A DNA stretch of 64,000 nucleotides from Bacteroidales bacterium (lineage in GTDB: Bacteria; Bacteroidota; Bacteroidia; Bacteroidales; F082). The stretch lies in assembly GCA_017553625.1 (NCBI GenBank), contig JAFZKP010000007.1:1-64000 (forward strand), in the 5' to 3' direction. The notes under the pieces were generated by a model. That model was given only the letters and a program-made list of their open reading frames with translations. It was not told the DNA's origin and made no database searches. Each line of letters begins with the position of its first letter. The stretch's first letter is position 1. Positions 8,234 to 17,420 of this stretch are shown one piece after another. The translations under genes and the position numbers were made by a program.

Positions 8234-9403
8234 CTAATGCGTATAATGGAATTCCAACAAGAATTTTCTCAAACGTCCCAACAGCATTATCGGGAGTCCC
8301 CAGAACGCCAGCATTATGGCGATGTTAAGCCACGAATAATACAGCGGCAGTCCGTTGAGCGCCTGGTCGACGTAAATCAGGAAGTAATGACGCAGCGGGA
8401 ATAGCCACGACAGACCTTTCAGCGTGTCGGGAAACGCCATCATCGGGAACGAGAAGCCCGAGATCGGGAACGACAGCACGCCCCACAACGTGGCGAGACT
8501 CAACGCCCAACGCAGCGACGGCACCAGTCCGCAGAAGAACACGCCGAGCGCAAGCGAGGCGTTGATGAGAAGAAACATGTCCAGCAACATCGGCCAGATT
8601 CCGCTGTTCAACGGGAACTTCCACACGCCGTAAAGCAAGAACAGACAGAACAAGCCCATCAACAGCCATGTGGTGACCTGCGGCAACAGCTTGCCTATCA
8701 AGGCTTTCACGATGTCGTTGTCAGCCATGCCAAGCCATTCCTTCGCCGTCTCCTCCTTCAACTCAACATAAATCGAATAAATCGACACCTGCATGATGAG
8801 CAGCATGATGATTCCCGGAAGGATGGTGTTGCACAGATAAACAGAGTAGTTGAGGCTCGGGTTGTTGATGGCGTGCATCTCCATCTTGATAGGCTGCAGC
8901 ACCGCCATCGCCTGGTCTTCGGTATATCCTTTCGCATATAACGTGGCGCGTCCGACGGCTCCGGAGGCATATTCCGACATCATCTTCATGTCTCGATATG
9001 CCAGCGAGCCAGGAATCAGGTACGACGCCGCGGTGTAAAACGACACCATCGGCTGCTTGCTGGAGATGGCAAGCTGTGTCGTGCCTTGCGGGATATAATA
9101 AAATGAATAAATCTCACCTCTCTGCATCGCCTGACGCGCCGAGGCAAAATCAGGATAATGCTCTATGATGTTGGTCTGCTGGAACGATTCAAGGTTGCGT
9201 ATCACCTCGCGTGTCGTGGCGGTGTTGTCCTCGTCGACGACACCCGCAGGGAGCTCCGCAGGAAGACCCTCGCCCATCAGCGTGGTGAAGAAAAGGAACG
9301 CCACGATAGGAGCAAGGACCATACAGAAAGTATAGATCCCCCTCGCCAGCATCCTCTTCTGCTCACGGTAGGCAATAGCTATTATCTGTTTCAGACCTTT
9401 CAT
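8234..9403 (-). CDS. ABC-2 type permease subunit (proximal gene)
   Basis: A 389-residue paralogue of the next gene with the same layout: N-terminal helix near residues 20-42, periplasmic domain (about 45-185), then a membrane block of five helices. It probably forms a heterodimer with its neighbour. Its start overlaps the hlyD-like stop by four bases (ATGA), which indicates tight co-translation. Related permeases in other Bacteroidota also occur next to an HlyD protein without a nucleotide-binding subunit. Confidence 0.88.
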   Translation of the reverse strand: MKGLKQIIAIAYREQKRMLARGIYTFCMVLAPIVAFLFFTTLMGEGLPAELPAGVVDEDNTATTREVIRNLESFQQTNIIEHYPDFASARQAMQRGEIYSFYYIPQGTTQLAISSKQPMVSFYTAASYLIPGSLAYRDMKMMSEYASGAVGRATLYAKGYTEDQAMAVLQPIKMEMHAINNPSLNYSVYLCNTILPGIIMLLIMQVSIYSIYVELKEETAKEWLGMADNDIVKALIGKLLPQVTTWLLMGLFCLFLLYGVWKFPLNSGIWPMLLDMFLLINASLALGVFFCGLVPSLRWALSLATLWGVLSFPISGFSFPMMAFPDTLKGLSWLFPLRHYFLIYVDQALNGLPLYYSWLNIAIMLAFWGLPIMLLGRLRKFLLEFHYTH

Positions 9404-10407
9404 TTCTTCTCCTCACCGATTCTGTAAATGACAGTCATACCAGGTCTCAAGCCGTCGACTTTAGCGACAGGCACGGCACGCACCTCGAAGGTCTTGAGGT
9501 CGTATTGTCCGGTCTGCTTGGTGGCTTTCCATGCGGCGTAGTCGCCTCTGTCTTTCATGTAGTTGACCTCCATGATGACCGATGCGCCTCCCAAGGCAGG
9601 GAACTCGGCGGTGAAACGGCTTCCGAGTGGCAGCTTGTGCAGGTTGTCCTCGCGCACATTGAATGTCGCCCACATGTCGTCCATCATTGCGATGTTCATG
9701 ATAGGCGCGCCGGTGCCGACGAGCTCGCCGATGTGCGGAAAAATATCTGTCACCTCGCCGTCAGCGTAAGCCAACAAGATGGTCTCGTTGATATACGAGT
9801 TCACCTCTGCCACCACACCTTTTGCCTGTTCGACCTTGGCGGCCGCCATCTCCTTGTCTTCTTTCTGAGCGCCCTTCACCGCCATGTCGTACTGCGACTT
9901 CGCAGCTTTCTCCGTGGCGATGGCAGCGTCGTGCTGCGCCTTCGTCTCGTCATATTTCTGCTCGCTCACCACACCTTCTTTATAAAGATTGGAGACACGC
10001 TTGAATGATTTCTCCCAGATGTCACGGTTCACCTTGGCTTTCTGCCAGAGCTCGTAAGCGCCTTGAATCTGCTCCTCACGTGCTCCTGCCTCCGCCTTGT
10101 CGTTCAAAGCCACCGCAGCGGTCTTCACCGCCTCCGCCTGTGCCTTCTTCGCCATCACCTCAGGAGCCTCGATGATCGCCAAAGTGTCGCCAGCCTTCAC
10201 ATGCTGACCTTCTTTAACCCTGTATTCAAGGATTCTGCCCGGCACCTTGCTCGAGACACGGTACTCCGTGACCTCCATCTGACCCTGCATAATCTCGTTT
10301 GTCTTGCCGTAAGTGATTGAGCCGATGACACATACGGTTGCTATCACGATTCCCAACACCGCCAATGCGATGAAAGTGTTTATTCTTTGTGTTCTTTCTG
10401 TTGCCAT
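9400..10407 (-). CDS. HlyD/EmrA-family periplasmic adaptor protein
   Basis: A 335-residue membrane fusion protein linking the inner-membrane permeases to TolC. It has an N-terminal membrane anchor (about residues 10-32), a split biotinyl-lipoyl domain (VKEGQHVKAGDTLAIIEAP near 62-80, partner half ADGEVTDIFPHIGELVGTG near 215-235), a helical hairpin between them rich in Ala, Lys and Glu, and a C-terminal beta-barrel. Such adaptors are usually periplasmic and trimeric or hexameric. It sits second in the operon, 68 bases after tolC. Confidence 0.92.
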   Translation of the reverse strand: MATERTQRINTFIALAVLGIVIATVCVIGSITYGKTNEIMQGQMEVTEYRVSSKVPGRILEYRVKEGQHVKAGDTLAIIEAPEVMAKKAQAEAVKTAAVALNDKAEAGAREEQIQGAYELWQKAKVNRDIWEKSFKRVSNLYKEGVVSEQKYDETKAQHDAAIATEKAAKSQYDMAVKGAQKEDKEMAAAKVEQAKGVVAEVNSYINETILLAYADGEVTDIFPHIGELVGTGAPIMNIAMMDDMWATFNVREDNLHKLPLGSRFTAEFPALGGASVIMEVNYMKDRGDYAAWKATKQTGQYDLKTFEVRAVPVAKVDGLRPGMTVIYRIGEEKK

Positions 10408-10475
10408 AATGTTTTTGTTTTTATTGAGATGCGATGAATCGCATCTTTACACCGGGTTATTTCAAGTTTGTTTAA

Positions 10476-11990
10476 TTATTTTAAGTTTCCTACTGCTTTT
10501 TTAAGATATGTATTTGCCATGATGACGTCTATTTTGGCGTCGATATATTCTGAATGTGCCTGCATCCATGCCGTCTGCGCCGCCTCGAGTGTCGATGACG
10601 GTATCATTCCCTCATTGAATCCGACCGTCGCCATACGCAGGTTTTCCTCGGCATCAGACATCTTCTCCGTCGTCATCTGCAGACGCTGCTCCGCCTCTTT
10701 AATCTGCTTCTCGTATTGGCTGACCTGAAGCATCACGAGCTCCTTGGTGTCGTCGAGTTTCAACTTGTAGACTGTCGCCTCCGACTTGGCTTTACGGATT
10801 TTGTTATAGCCTTCGCCAAAATGGAAGAGCGGCACTTTTGCGACCACGCCGAAGTTATAAAAACCGTGGAACTCGGTCTCGAAGCCGTTAAACGCCGAAG
10901 GGTTCGTCACGATATAGTTGCCGAAGACAGCCACCGTCGGGAGGAAGTCGGCACGCGCGATGTTCACCTTCTTGTCGTAAATCTGCGTGGCGAGCTTCAA
11001 ACTCTGCAGCTCAGGCCTGTTGTTCATGATGTCTTCCTCAGTGTATTGGTTTGTGTAAACCGGAACATCAACATCCTCGAGTTTCTCGTCTTCCAAGGTG
11101 ATGTTGCTGTCGAGAGGCAGTCCGCAGCTCTGGCAGAGAAGCATCTTCGACAGCGCCACGCCGTTTTGCACCCTTATAAGCGACAACTCGGCGTCGTTGA
11201 GCTTCACCTTGACGGAAAGCTTGTCGGCGTTGGTCGCCATGCCTTCGTTCACGAGCTTGTCGACGTTATCCGACATGGTACGAAGCAACTCTACATAGTT
11301 TTCGGTAAGTTTCTGCTTGTTTGCCAACGACACGATCTGCCAGTATGCCTTGTCCGTCGCCACGATGATTTCCTGTTGCTCTGTGGTGAGCTGCATCTGC
11401 GCGAGGTCTTGCGCGTAACGCGCCATCTTGTTGTAAGCGCGAATCTTGCCGCCGGCGTACACAGGCTCCATCACCGTTATCATGCCCGCGTATACGTTAC
11501 GGGTGTCGAGAGTGAAGTTTTTCGTCACCTCCTGCCCTATCGCGTCAAGGGTCTCGAACGCCCCGATATGATGCAGGTCCTGAATGAGTGCCTGCAGTTC
11601 CGGACTGTTCATAATGATTTGATACATCAACGGGTTCTCCATCAGGTTTTGGATGACAGGGTCGATGAAACCGTTCACGTCGCCCTGCAGCGTGGTGCCC
11701 ATAGTGTTGATGGTGTTGATTTTCTCGTCACTCAGCAACTGAAGCTGTTTCTCGTTATGCATGTAGGTGCCTTGCGCCGAAATCGTCGGGAAGTAGTTAG
11801 CCCACGCGATTTTCTTGTCGTAGTTCGCCATATTGACTTTCTCCTGCGAGATCTTGAGATTCTTGTTGTTCCCAAGAGCCATTTCGCGACAGTCCTGCAA
11901 CGTCAGGGTCTGCTGCGCCACCACAGGGAAAGCCATCAGGAAAATCAAGGCTAAAACCGCCAAATTCCTTTTAATTGCTACACTTTTCAT
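10476..11990 (-). CDS. TolC-family outer-membrane efflux protein
   Basis: A 504-residue outer-membrane channel with signal peptide MKSVAIKRNLAVLALIFLMA and cleavage near VVAQQ. Two TolC repeats follow, rich in long coiled-coil helices (for example EQQEIIVATDKAYWQIVSLA and YEKQIKEAEQRLQMTTEKM). It is slightly longer than the usual 430-490 residues because of an insert between about residues 95 and 150. It is the first gene of the efflux operon and is transcribed away from the AraC regulator. The substrate is unknown. Confidence 0.93.
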   Translation of the reverse strand: MKSVAIKRNLAVLALIFLMAFPVVAQQTLTLQDCREMALGNNKNLKISQEKVNMANYDKKIAWANYFPTISAQGTYMHNEKQLQLLSDEKINTINTMGTTLQGDVNGFIDPVIQNLMENPLMYQIIMNSPELQALIQDLHHIGAFETLDAIGQEVTKNFTLDTRNVYAGMITVMEPVYAGGKIRAYNKMARYAQDLAQMQLTTEQQEIIVATDKAYWQIVSLANKQKLTENYVELLRTMSDNVDKLVNEGMATNADKLSVKVKLNDAELSLIRVQNGVALSKMLLCQSCGLPLDSNITLEDEKLEDVDVPVYTNQYTEEDIMNNRPELQSLKLATQIYDKKVNIARADFLPTVAVFGNYIVTNPSAFNGFETEFHGFYNFGVVAKVPLFHFGEGYNKIRKAKSEATVYKLKLDDTKELVMLQVSQYEKQIKEAEQRLQMTTEKMSDAEENLRMATVGFNEGMIPSSTLEAAQTAWMQAHSEYIDAKIDVIMANTYLKKAVGNLK

Positions 11991-12027
11991 TGTTTTTATG
12001 ATTTATTATATCCCTTTTTTCTTTTTT

Positions 12028-12040
12028 CGTCATCATGACG
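12028..12040. promoter_or_regulatory. Short palindrome in the tolC leader
   Basis: CGTCAT-C-ATGACG is a perfect inverted repeat, located between the tolC promoter and the tolC start. It could bind a regulator in the transcribed leader; no more can be said. Confidence 0.3.
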
Positions 12041-12081
12041 GTGAATTTTCACGATGCAAAATAACAACACTTTTTCCTAAC

Positions 12082-12122
12082 CAAAGGTATCCAAAATTGA
12101 CTAAAAAGTATCTAAAGGTCGA
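12082..12122. promoter_or_regulatory. tolC promoter with AraC-type direct-repeat operator
   Basis: The minus-strand -7 element TACCTTTG is at 12089-12082. Directly upstream of it lie two half-sites in direct repeat, GGTATCCAAA (12086-12095) and AGTATCTAAA (12107-12116), 21 bases apart, i.e. two helical turns. This spacing and position (covering the -10 to -40 region of the efflux operon) fit binding by an AraC-family protein, most simply the product of the divergent gene at 12188. Confidence 0.5.
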
Positions 12123-12162
12123 ATTTTTGAAAAAATATTTACAACGTATCAGAAAAATAGTA

Positions 12163-12170
12163 TAAATTTG
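12163..12170 (+). promoter_or_regulatory. Promoter -7 element of the AraC regulator gene
   Basis: TAAATTTG ends 17 bases before the ATG at 12188. Transcription would start near 12177, giving a very short leader of about 10 bases. Confidence 0.5.
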
Positions 12171-12187
12171 TCGAAAATTATTTCCAA

Positions 12188-13102
12188 ATGAATAATAAAC
12201 CGTACAACAAGTTCACTCTTTCCAAGGTGAAAGAGCTGTTTCTAAAGGACGATATTGTCAGCATTGGGGATGATTTTATCCTTGCAAGGCAGACAAATAA
12301 CGTTGATTATGAGTTACTTAAGTTCCCAAGCCGTATCGACGGCTTCGTGGCGGCTTATTGCCGGAAAGGTAATTTCAAATGTAAAATAAACCTTAGGGAA
12401 TATGAGATTCGCGACGGAATGCTTGCCGTCAATATTCCGAACAACATCATACAACTCGAACCTGTGGAGCCCAACAACGAACTCGTCGAGTTGACGATTC
12501 TCGCGGTGTCGCCGCAATACATGAACGCGCTCAGCTCCGACCTGGACAAGATTTTTATCAATGCCATCAGCATGCTTAAAAGCCCGATTATGGAGATGGG
12601 TCCAGAGGAGGTCGACCTTTCGATGCAATATATGCATCTCATTGATAATGTGATAAATACAGATTCAGAATACCGCAATGACAGCGTAGGATACCTGCTC
12701 ACATCCATCTTCTACCTTATCGGCGGCATGTTGAAGAAACGCCTTGACGCCGAGGCGGAAAACGGCGAATTACAGATGTCATCGCGTCATAAAAAGGTGT
12801 TCGAGTCGTTCATCGAACTGGTTGAAAAATATCATAACGAGGAACGCTCGGTCGGGTTCTACTCCAACAAACTGTGCATCTCGTCAAAGTATCTGTCGCA
12901 AATCATAAAAAGCGTGAGCGGATTCTCGGCACCTGACGTTATAAGTAAATATGTGATTCTCGAGGCGCAGCATCTTTTGCGCCATACCGACATGAGTGTC
13001 AAGGAGATATCCGACCAGCTCAACTTCCCTAACCATTCATTTTTCTACAAATATTTCAAGCAACATACAGGCTGCACGCCAAATTCTTATCGTCAGCAAT
13101 AA
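12188..13102 (+). CDS. AraC-family transcriptional regulator
   Basis: A 304-residue regulator with an N-terminal cupin-like sensing domain (about 20-170) and a C-terminal double helix-turn-helix AraC domain (about 200-302). The latter includes YSNKLCISSKYLSQIIKSVS (first HTH) and the signature ending in PNHSFFYKYFKQHTGCTPNSYR. It is divergent from the tolC-hlyD-permease operon and very probably controls it; the 21-base-spaced direct repeats in the shared intergenic region support this. The effector is unknown. Confidence 0.92.
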   Translation: MNNKPYNKFTLSKVKELFLKDDIVSIGDDFILARQTNNVDYELLKFPSRIDGFVAAYCRKGNFKCKINLREYEIRDGMLAVNIPNNIIQLEPVEPNNELVELTILAVSPQYMNALSSDLDKIFINAISMLKSPIMEMGPEEVDLSMQYMHLIDNVINTDSEYRNDSVGYLLTSIFYLIGGMLKKRLDAEAENGELQMSSRHKKVFESFIELVEKYHNEERSVGFYSNKLCISSKYLSQIIKSVSGFSAPDVISKYVILEAQHLLRHTDMSVKEISDQLNFPNHSFFYKYFKQHTGCTPNSYRQQ

Positions 13103-13135
13103 AAAAAAGTATATTTTTGCAAAAATTTAACCGTC

Positions 13136-13849
13136 ATGTCAATTAGAAAACACATCCCGAACACCATCACATGCTGCAACCTCCTATGTGGCTGTGTGTC
13201 AATACTTTTCACCTGCAACGATCATATCTTATGGGCTTCCGTCATGATATTCCTGGCAGCGGTCTGCGACTTCTTCGACGGCTTCGCGGCACGCACCCTC
13301 GACGCCAAATCGCCCATCGGCGGCGAGCTCGACTCGTTGTCCGACGTGGTGTCGTTCGGCGTGGCGCCCTCGTTTATCGTGGCGTGGTTTCTGAGCAAGA
13401 CAGGCATCGGCTGGTGGATTCACGACGTCAACGTCTTCCCGATGCTCGCTTTCATCCTCGCGGCATTTGCGGCAGTGCGCCTCGCGAAATTCAACATCGA
13501 CACTCGCCAGACCACGTCGTTCATCGGGTTGCCGGTACCTGCAGTAGGACTTTTCATCGCCTCGCTGCCGTTCATGGTTTTCAACGTGGGAAGCGGCTCC
13601 ATCCTTTACAAAGCCGTGGTGAATCCCTACTTTTTACTTGCAATGACCGCCATTTTCAGCTGGCTCATGATTAGCGAAGTGCCGTTTTTCTCTTTCAAAA
13701 TCAAGAATCTAAAATTCAAAGAAAACATCCTGCGCTATTTCGTGGTGATATTCGCCATCGTCGCCGTCATCATTTTAAAAATGGTGGCGCTGCCGTTTGT
13801 TTTCCTGTTTTATATTTTGCTTTCGGTAATTTGTTATCGTAATGAATAA
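13136..13849 (+). CDS. pssA: CDP-diacylglycerol--serine O-phosphatidyltransferase
   Basis: An inner-membrane enzyme that makes phosphatidylserine from CDP-diacylglycerol and serine, the precursor of phosphatidylethanolamine. The 237-residue protein carries the complete CDP-alcohol phosphotransferase motif D48-G-x2-A-R-x8-G62-x3-D66-x3-D70 (FFDGFAARTLD...GGELDSLSD), with the metal-binding aspartates intact, and six or seven membrane helices. It follows the AraC gene by 33 bases and may be read from the same transcript. A strong hairpin follows its stop codon. Confidence 0.95.
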   Translation: MSIRKHIPNTITCCNLLCGCVSILFTCNDHILWASVMIFLAAVCDFFDGFAARTLDAKSPIGGELDSLSDVVSFGVAPSFIVAWFLSKTGIGWWIHDVNVFPMLAFILAAFAAVRLAKFNIDTRQTTSFIGLPVPAVGLFIASLPFMVFNVGSGSILYKAVVNPYFLLAMTAIFSWLMISEVPFFSFKIKNLKFKENILRYFVVIFAIVAVIILKMVALPFVFLFYILLSVICYRNE

Positions 13850-13853
13850 AAAA

Positions 13854-13894
13854 AAAACGTAGAGACGCCACATTGTGACGTCTCTACGTTTTTT
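13854..13894. terminator. Terminator hairpin built from a GTAGAGACG palindrome
   Basis: AAAACGTAGAGACG pairs with CGTCTCTACGTTTT around a short loop, with A-runs on the left and T-runs on the right, so it can terminate both pssA (+) and the convergent peptidase gene (-). The stem is the same GTAGAGACG...CGTCTCTAC repeat (13859-13887) found elsewhere in the window. A half-copy (GTGACGTCTCTAT) follows at 13903-13915. Confidence 0.75.
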
Positions 13895-13921
13895 GATGAG
13901 ACTGTGACGTCTCTATATCTA

Positions 13922-16900
13922 TTATTTTTTAATCAATTTTGTGATTTCCCCATTTACCTTCACGAAATAAATTCCTGAATTCAGGTCTGCCACATTGATT
14001 TGCACGTTGCCCGACATCATCTCAATGTGTCTCACAACCTGTCCGATACTGTTGTAAATCACCACATCCGACTGATTGTCACCGAGTTCGACGTTCAATA
14101 CATCGTTGGCAGGATTTGGATAGATTGTGACATTTCTCTCAACCACTTCCTGAACGTCAGTGATGACAGAAGTAGCAGGAATTATAACGTTGTCAATCCA
14201 GGCGCAGTCGCTGCCGCTTGACACCGATGAGTCTTTTGTGTACTCCCATCTCAAAACGTGAGTTCCAGCAGTAAGCTGATATGTCGCTATCGTCCAGTCA
14301 ACATCGCCAGACCAGTTGTTCTTCTCAACACCATCAACAGAGAAATGCAGCTTGTCGTAATTGCTTTCCGACGACACTTTATAATAGAAGCTCATCGGGC
14401 TATCCTGTCCGACCATGACTGTCAGCGACATCGAGGTCGACTCACTGTGGTCGATACTTGACGACTTGGCGCAATATTGACCTTCGTATGGATTTTCCGT
14501 CACAACGGTCCAAGCGTAAATCGGACTTACAAACTGCCAGTTGAATGCGGTGAAGTCGCCGGTCTCAAATCCGTCCATCGACTGCCCGACCTGGATGTAA
14601 TATGAACCTTCAATGATATAGTTTCCATAGTAAGAAGCGTACAGGAGCTCGTACATGACACCTGTCTGTGCCTCATCACTCAAGGTGAAGACCATGTCGG
14701 CGGTAAACTCCTCGCCTGCCGCCACATTTTCATAGTTCCATTCGCTTGTCTCAATTGTAATCTCAGGATGTGAGTTAAACACGGCAAACACTGTTGTCGG
14801 CATCGCCGCGCCGCCGTCGTTCTTCAGTGTGAAATGCACTGTTCCTGCATCGCCGGGATTCAAGGCGGCACCCGTCGTCGTCTCGAGAACCGCGCTGACA
14901 AGCACAATCTCAGGAGCATAAATCCTCACGTTGAAATGGCTCTCCCATGTCTCTGAACCGTCGGTACATGTGATGAAGAAACGCACGTTGGTATTGTTAG
15001 GAACATCGTTGCTCACTGTGAAAGCAAAGGCGTTTTCAAGTGTAACGCTCTGGCTTCCGTTGACATTTCCGACATTGGCTGTAGCCTGACCGATAGTGAC
15101 ATACTCGCTTTCGCAAGTCATCGTTGCAGTGACATTGCTTGCATTGACGCTGCCAACGTTTTTCAAAACCATATCAAATGCATAGCTGCCGCCGAAGTCG
15201 ATTTGTTCTGCGCCGCCACTCAAAGTGTAGCTTTCATAAACCACATAAGGTGTGTCGCTTGGCACTGCCAGCATCTCCACATCCTGCGGATATGAATTCA
15301 CTCCGCTGACTTTCATTATCATGTTGCCAACGCTCTGAAGCCCGCCTTCAAAAGTTATCTCAGCCACGCCGTTTTCATCTGTAACGCCCATCGCAATGAC
15401 ATCTTCATCCATGTAAATGAGGCAGCGGTAGTTCTTCAAGCCGTTACCGTTCTCGTCGGTCACCGTCACATCAATTGACTGAGTGCCGATTACAACCTGT
15501 GCTGGTGCGTCGACAACGGCTGTCATAGGCTCGTCGAGCCACACGTTAACCGCGCCGTCGCCAAGGACGTTCATGTCGTAGAAGTTCCAACGCAGAGCGC
15601 CTTCCTCCCACTGTCCTGGAGCCGTCACCCACGGAGCCGTCATGCATTTGCCGTCAGCATGAGCAAGGCTAAGCAATCCGATTCTGTCACCAAACTGCGC
15701 GTCGGTCATCTCACGCTCAAGGTGTGCGCCAGGACCCTCGGTCTGACCCTCGTTGAACCAGCCGTAACGCGAGTTTCCAATGACGGCGACGGCGAAATTG
15801 GAGATCGTCACCATTTTTTCAAGGATGCAGTCCTCGTCAAAAGCGCCGCAGTCGCAGCCTTGTGAGTGGAAGAATGTGTAATTGTGGTCAACGCCGTTAG
15901 CGCCAGAGAAATCGCTGTTTGAGACACCGTACCATCCAGCCACGTAGCCCGAGTTGGCGTGTCCGTCATGATGCACATAGCCTGTACCAGCGTTGATTGC
16001 CTGTTTCAATGCCGAGCCGCTCCATGTACCCAGCTCCTCATAAAGCTTTGTGAAGTCGTAATCCGTTGGGTATCCGACAGTTGTGTAGCCGTTGTCATCA
16101 TGTGTTCCAATGAGAAGCTCAAGGTAATCCGAACCGTTTGATGTAGGGTTGTCATAAAGATGTTCACCAGCCAGGATAATCTTCTGGAACTCGCCCAAAA
16201 CTGGAGTCTGCTGATATGACAAAGTCTTGTGAATCATGTTTTGAAGCTCTGTGGCGGTCTTAAACGACATACGGCTCACACCGATTTCCGGAAGGAGGTC
16301 GTCCTCGCCCGGCTCGCCATAACGGTTGTTGCCGTTGTCGTTCCATGTGCCGTCAAGTCCACTGTAATAAAGGTCAGCAGGGATGTTGTTGCTCTCATAC
16401 AGACTGCTTGACTGAACCTGGCAGTAGAAACTGCGATGAGGAATGATATCGACATCTCCGCCAAGGACAACCATCAAAATACCGTTGTTCTGATATTCCT
16501 GAATGATGTAATTACGAATCATATCCTGATTGTCAACGCCTGTCATAGTGGCGTAAATGTCCGCGGTCGTGACGATTCTGTTACGCAATCCGATTGAATT
16601 GTAATACTCGCGATATTCACTATAACCGTCAACAAATTCGGCACCAGTGATAATCAAAAGGTCGTAAGCGTTCACGTCTCTTCCTTTTGTCGGGTAATTT
16701 TCAACCATCTCAGGGTTTTGAGCAAGACGTTTCACGCTGTTCAAGACTTCAGGAGTGCCCCAAAGCATCGCACCGTGGTCTTCTCTCGCTGATTTCAGAT
16801 TCACACGCACATTGGCGGTCTTGGCATACATCACCTTTCCCGTTGCAGGAATGTACTGGACAGGAGTGAACGACGAGAATGCGAAGCCGTATCCGTTTTT

Positions 16901-17302
16901 GTATTGTGTCGTCACAACACCATGATTTTCAGCAGGATAAACGTTTCTTGAAGCATAGACAGCTTCGTTTTTTACCAACTCATTTTGAGTCTTGTCGCTC
17001 ATCGTCCTCGACGGCTGATAAGGGAACAATTCAATATTTCCTTCAATCTCCTGAAAATCAGAGAGTTCCACCTCTATTGACTCGGCCTCAGCGCCTTGCG
17101 GCAGCATCAAACTGACCATGCAATATGGCAATGAAGGATTTCCGGCTACAGCTGTCTGCATACAGCCGTCAAAGCTAATCTGTTGATAACCACGAAGTTC
17201 TGTTACCTTAAGATTATCAAAATGATAAGTCTTCTCAACTTTTTGAGCCATCATCAAAAGGCTCATCATTGACAAAACAATTAAAATTGTAAGTTTTTTC
17301 AT
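13922..17302 (-). CDS. Gingipain-like C25 cysteine peptidase with T9SS sorting tail
   Basis: A large secreted peptidase of 1126 residues. The order is: signal peptide (1-19); prodomain (about 20-205); C25 peptidase domain (about 210-590); Ig/CARDB-like beta domains (about 595-900); a cleaved-adhesin-like jelly roll (about 905-1050, FETGDFTAFNWQF to the IDNVIIPAT stretch); and a T9SS C-terminal sorting domain from VTIYPNPANDVLNV to the terminal KLIKK. The catalytic pair is visible as His448 (HHDGHANSG) and Cys483 (SQGCDCGAF). It should be exported through the T9SS translocon and anchored or released at the surface. Expected role: degradation of host or dietary protein; specificity unknown. Confidence 0.93.
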   Translation of the reverse strand: MKKLTILIVLSMMSLLMMAQKVEKTYHFDNLKVTELRGYQQISFDGCMQTAVAGNPSLPYCMVSLMLPQGAEAESIEVELSDFQEIEGNIELFPYQPSRTMSDKTQNELVKNEAVYASRNVYPAENHGVVTTQYKNGYGFAFSSFTPVQYIPATGKVMYAKTANVRVNLKSAREDHGAMLWGTPEVLNSVKRLAQNPEMVENYPTKGRDVNAYDLLIITGAEFVDGYSEYREYYNSIGLRNRIVTTADIYATMTGVDNQDMIRNYIIQEYQNNGILMVVLGGDVDIIPHRSFYCQVQSSSLYESNNIPADLYYSGLDGTWNDNGNNRYGEPGEDDLLPEIGVSRMSFKTATELQNMIHKTLSYQQTPVLGEFQKIILAGEHLYDNPTSNGSDYLELLIGTHDDNGYTTVGYPTDYDFTKLYEELGTWSGSALKQAINAGTGYVHHDGHANSGYVAGWYGVSNSDFSGANGVDHNYTFFHSQGCDCGAFDEDCILEKMVTISNFAVAVIGNSRYGWFNEGQTEGPGAHLEREMTDAQFGDRIGLLSLAHADGKCMTAPWVTAPGQWEEGALRWNFYDMNVLGDGAVNVWLDEPMTAVVDAPAQVVIGTQSIDVTVTDENGNGLKNYRCLIYMDEDVIAMGVTDENGVAEITFEGGLQSVGNMIMKVSGVNSYPQDVEMLAVPSDTPYVVYESYTLSGGAEQIDFGGSYAFDMVLKNVGSVNASNVTATMTCESEYVTIGQATANVGNVNGSQSVTLENAFAFTVSNDVPNNTNVRFFITCTDGSETWESHFNVRIYAPEIVLVSAVLETTTGAALNPGDAGTVHFTLKNDGGAAMPTTVFAVFNSHPEITIETSEWNYENVAAGEEFTADMVFTLSDEAQTGVMYELLYASYYGNYIIEGSYYIQVGQSMDGFETGDFTAFNWQFVSPIYAWTVVTENPYEGQYCAKSSSIDHSESTSMSLTVMVGQDSPMSFYYKVSSESNYDKLHFSVDGVEKNNWSGDVDWTIATYQLTAGTHVLRWEYTKDSSVSSGSDCAWIDNVIIPATSVITDVQEVVERNVTIYPNPANDVLNVELGDNQSDVVIYNSIGQVVRHIEMMSGNVQINVADLNSGIYFVKVNGEITKLIKK

Positions 17303-17337
17303 TGTATAAATTTTTAATGATTAATCAATAAAGCTTG

Positions 17338-17345
17338 CAAAGGTA
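17338..17345 (-). promoter_or_regulatory. Promoter -7 element of the C25 peptidase gene
   Basis: Minus-strand TACCTTTG followed by C, 35 bases before the ATG at 17302. Confidence 0.55.
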
Positions 17346-17408
17346 CACTTTTTTTTAATATTCGGTGCAAAATACATCATAAAAATAACAATAGATTAAA
17401 TTTATTTG

Positions 17409-17416
17409 TACTTTTG
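17409..17416 (+). promoter_or_regulatory. Candidate promoter -7 element immediately before the GH3 start codon
   Basis: TACTTTTG ends only four bases before the ATG at 17421. If it is used, transcription would begin at or within a few bases of the start codon, giving a leaderless or nearly leaderless messenger. Confidence 0.4.
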
Positions 17417-17420
17417 TAGT

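Noticed and set aside
10716-11954. Long open frame (412 codons) antisense to the tolC gene
   Set aside because: It has no family signature and is rich in His, Arg and Val from reading GC-biased codons of the true gene backwards; the minus-strand TolC protein is unambiguous.
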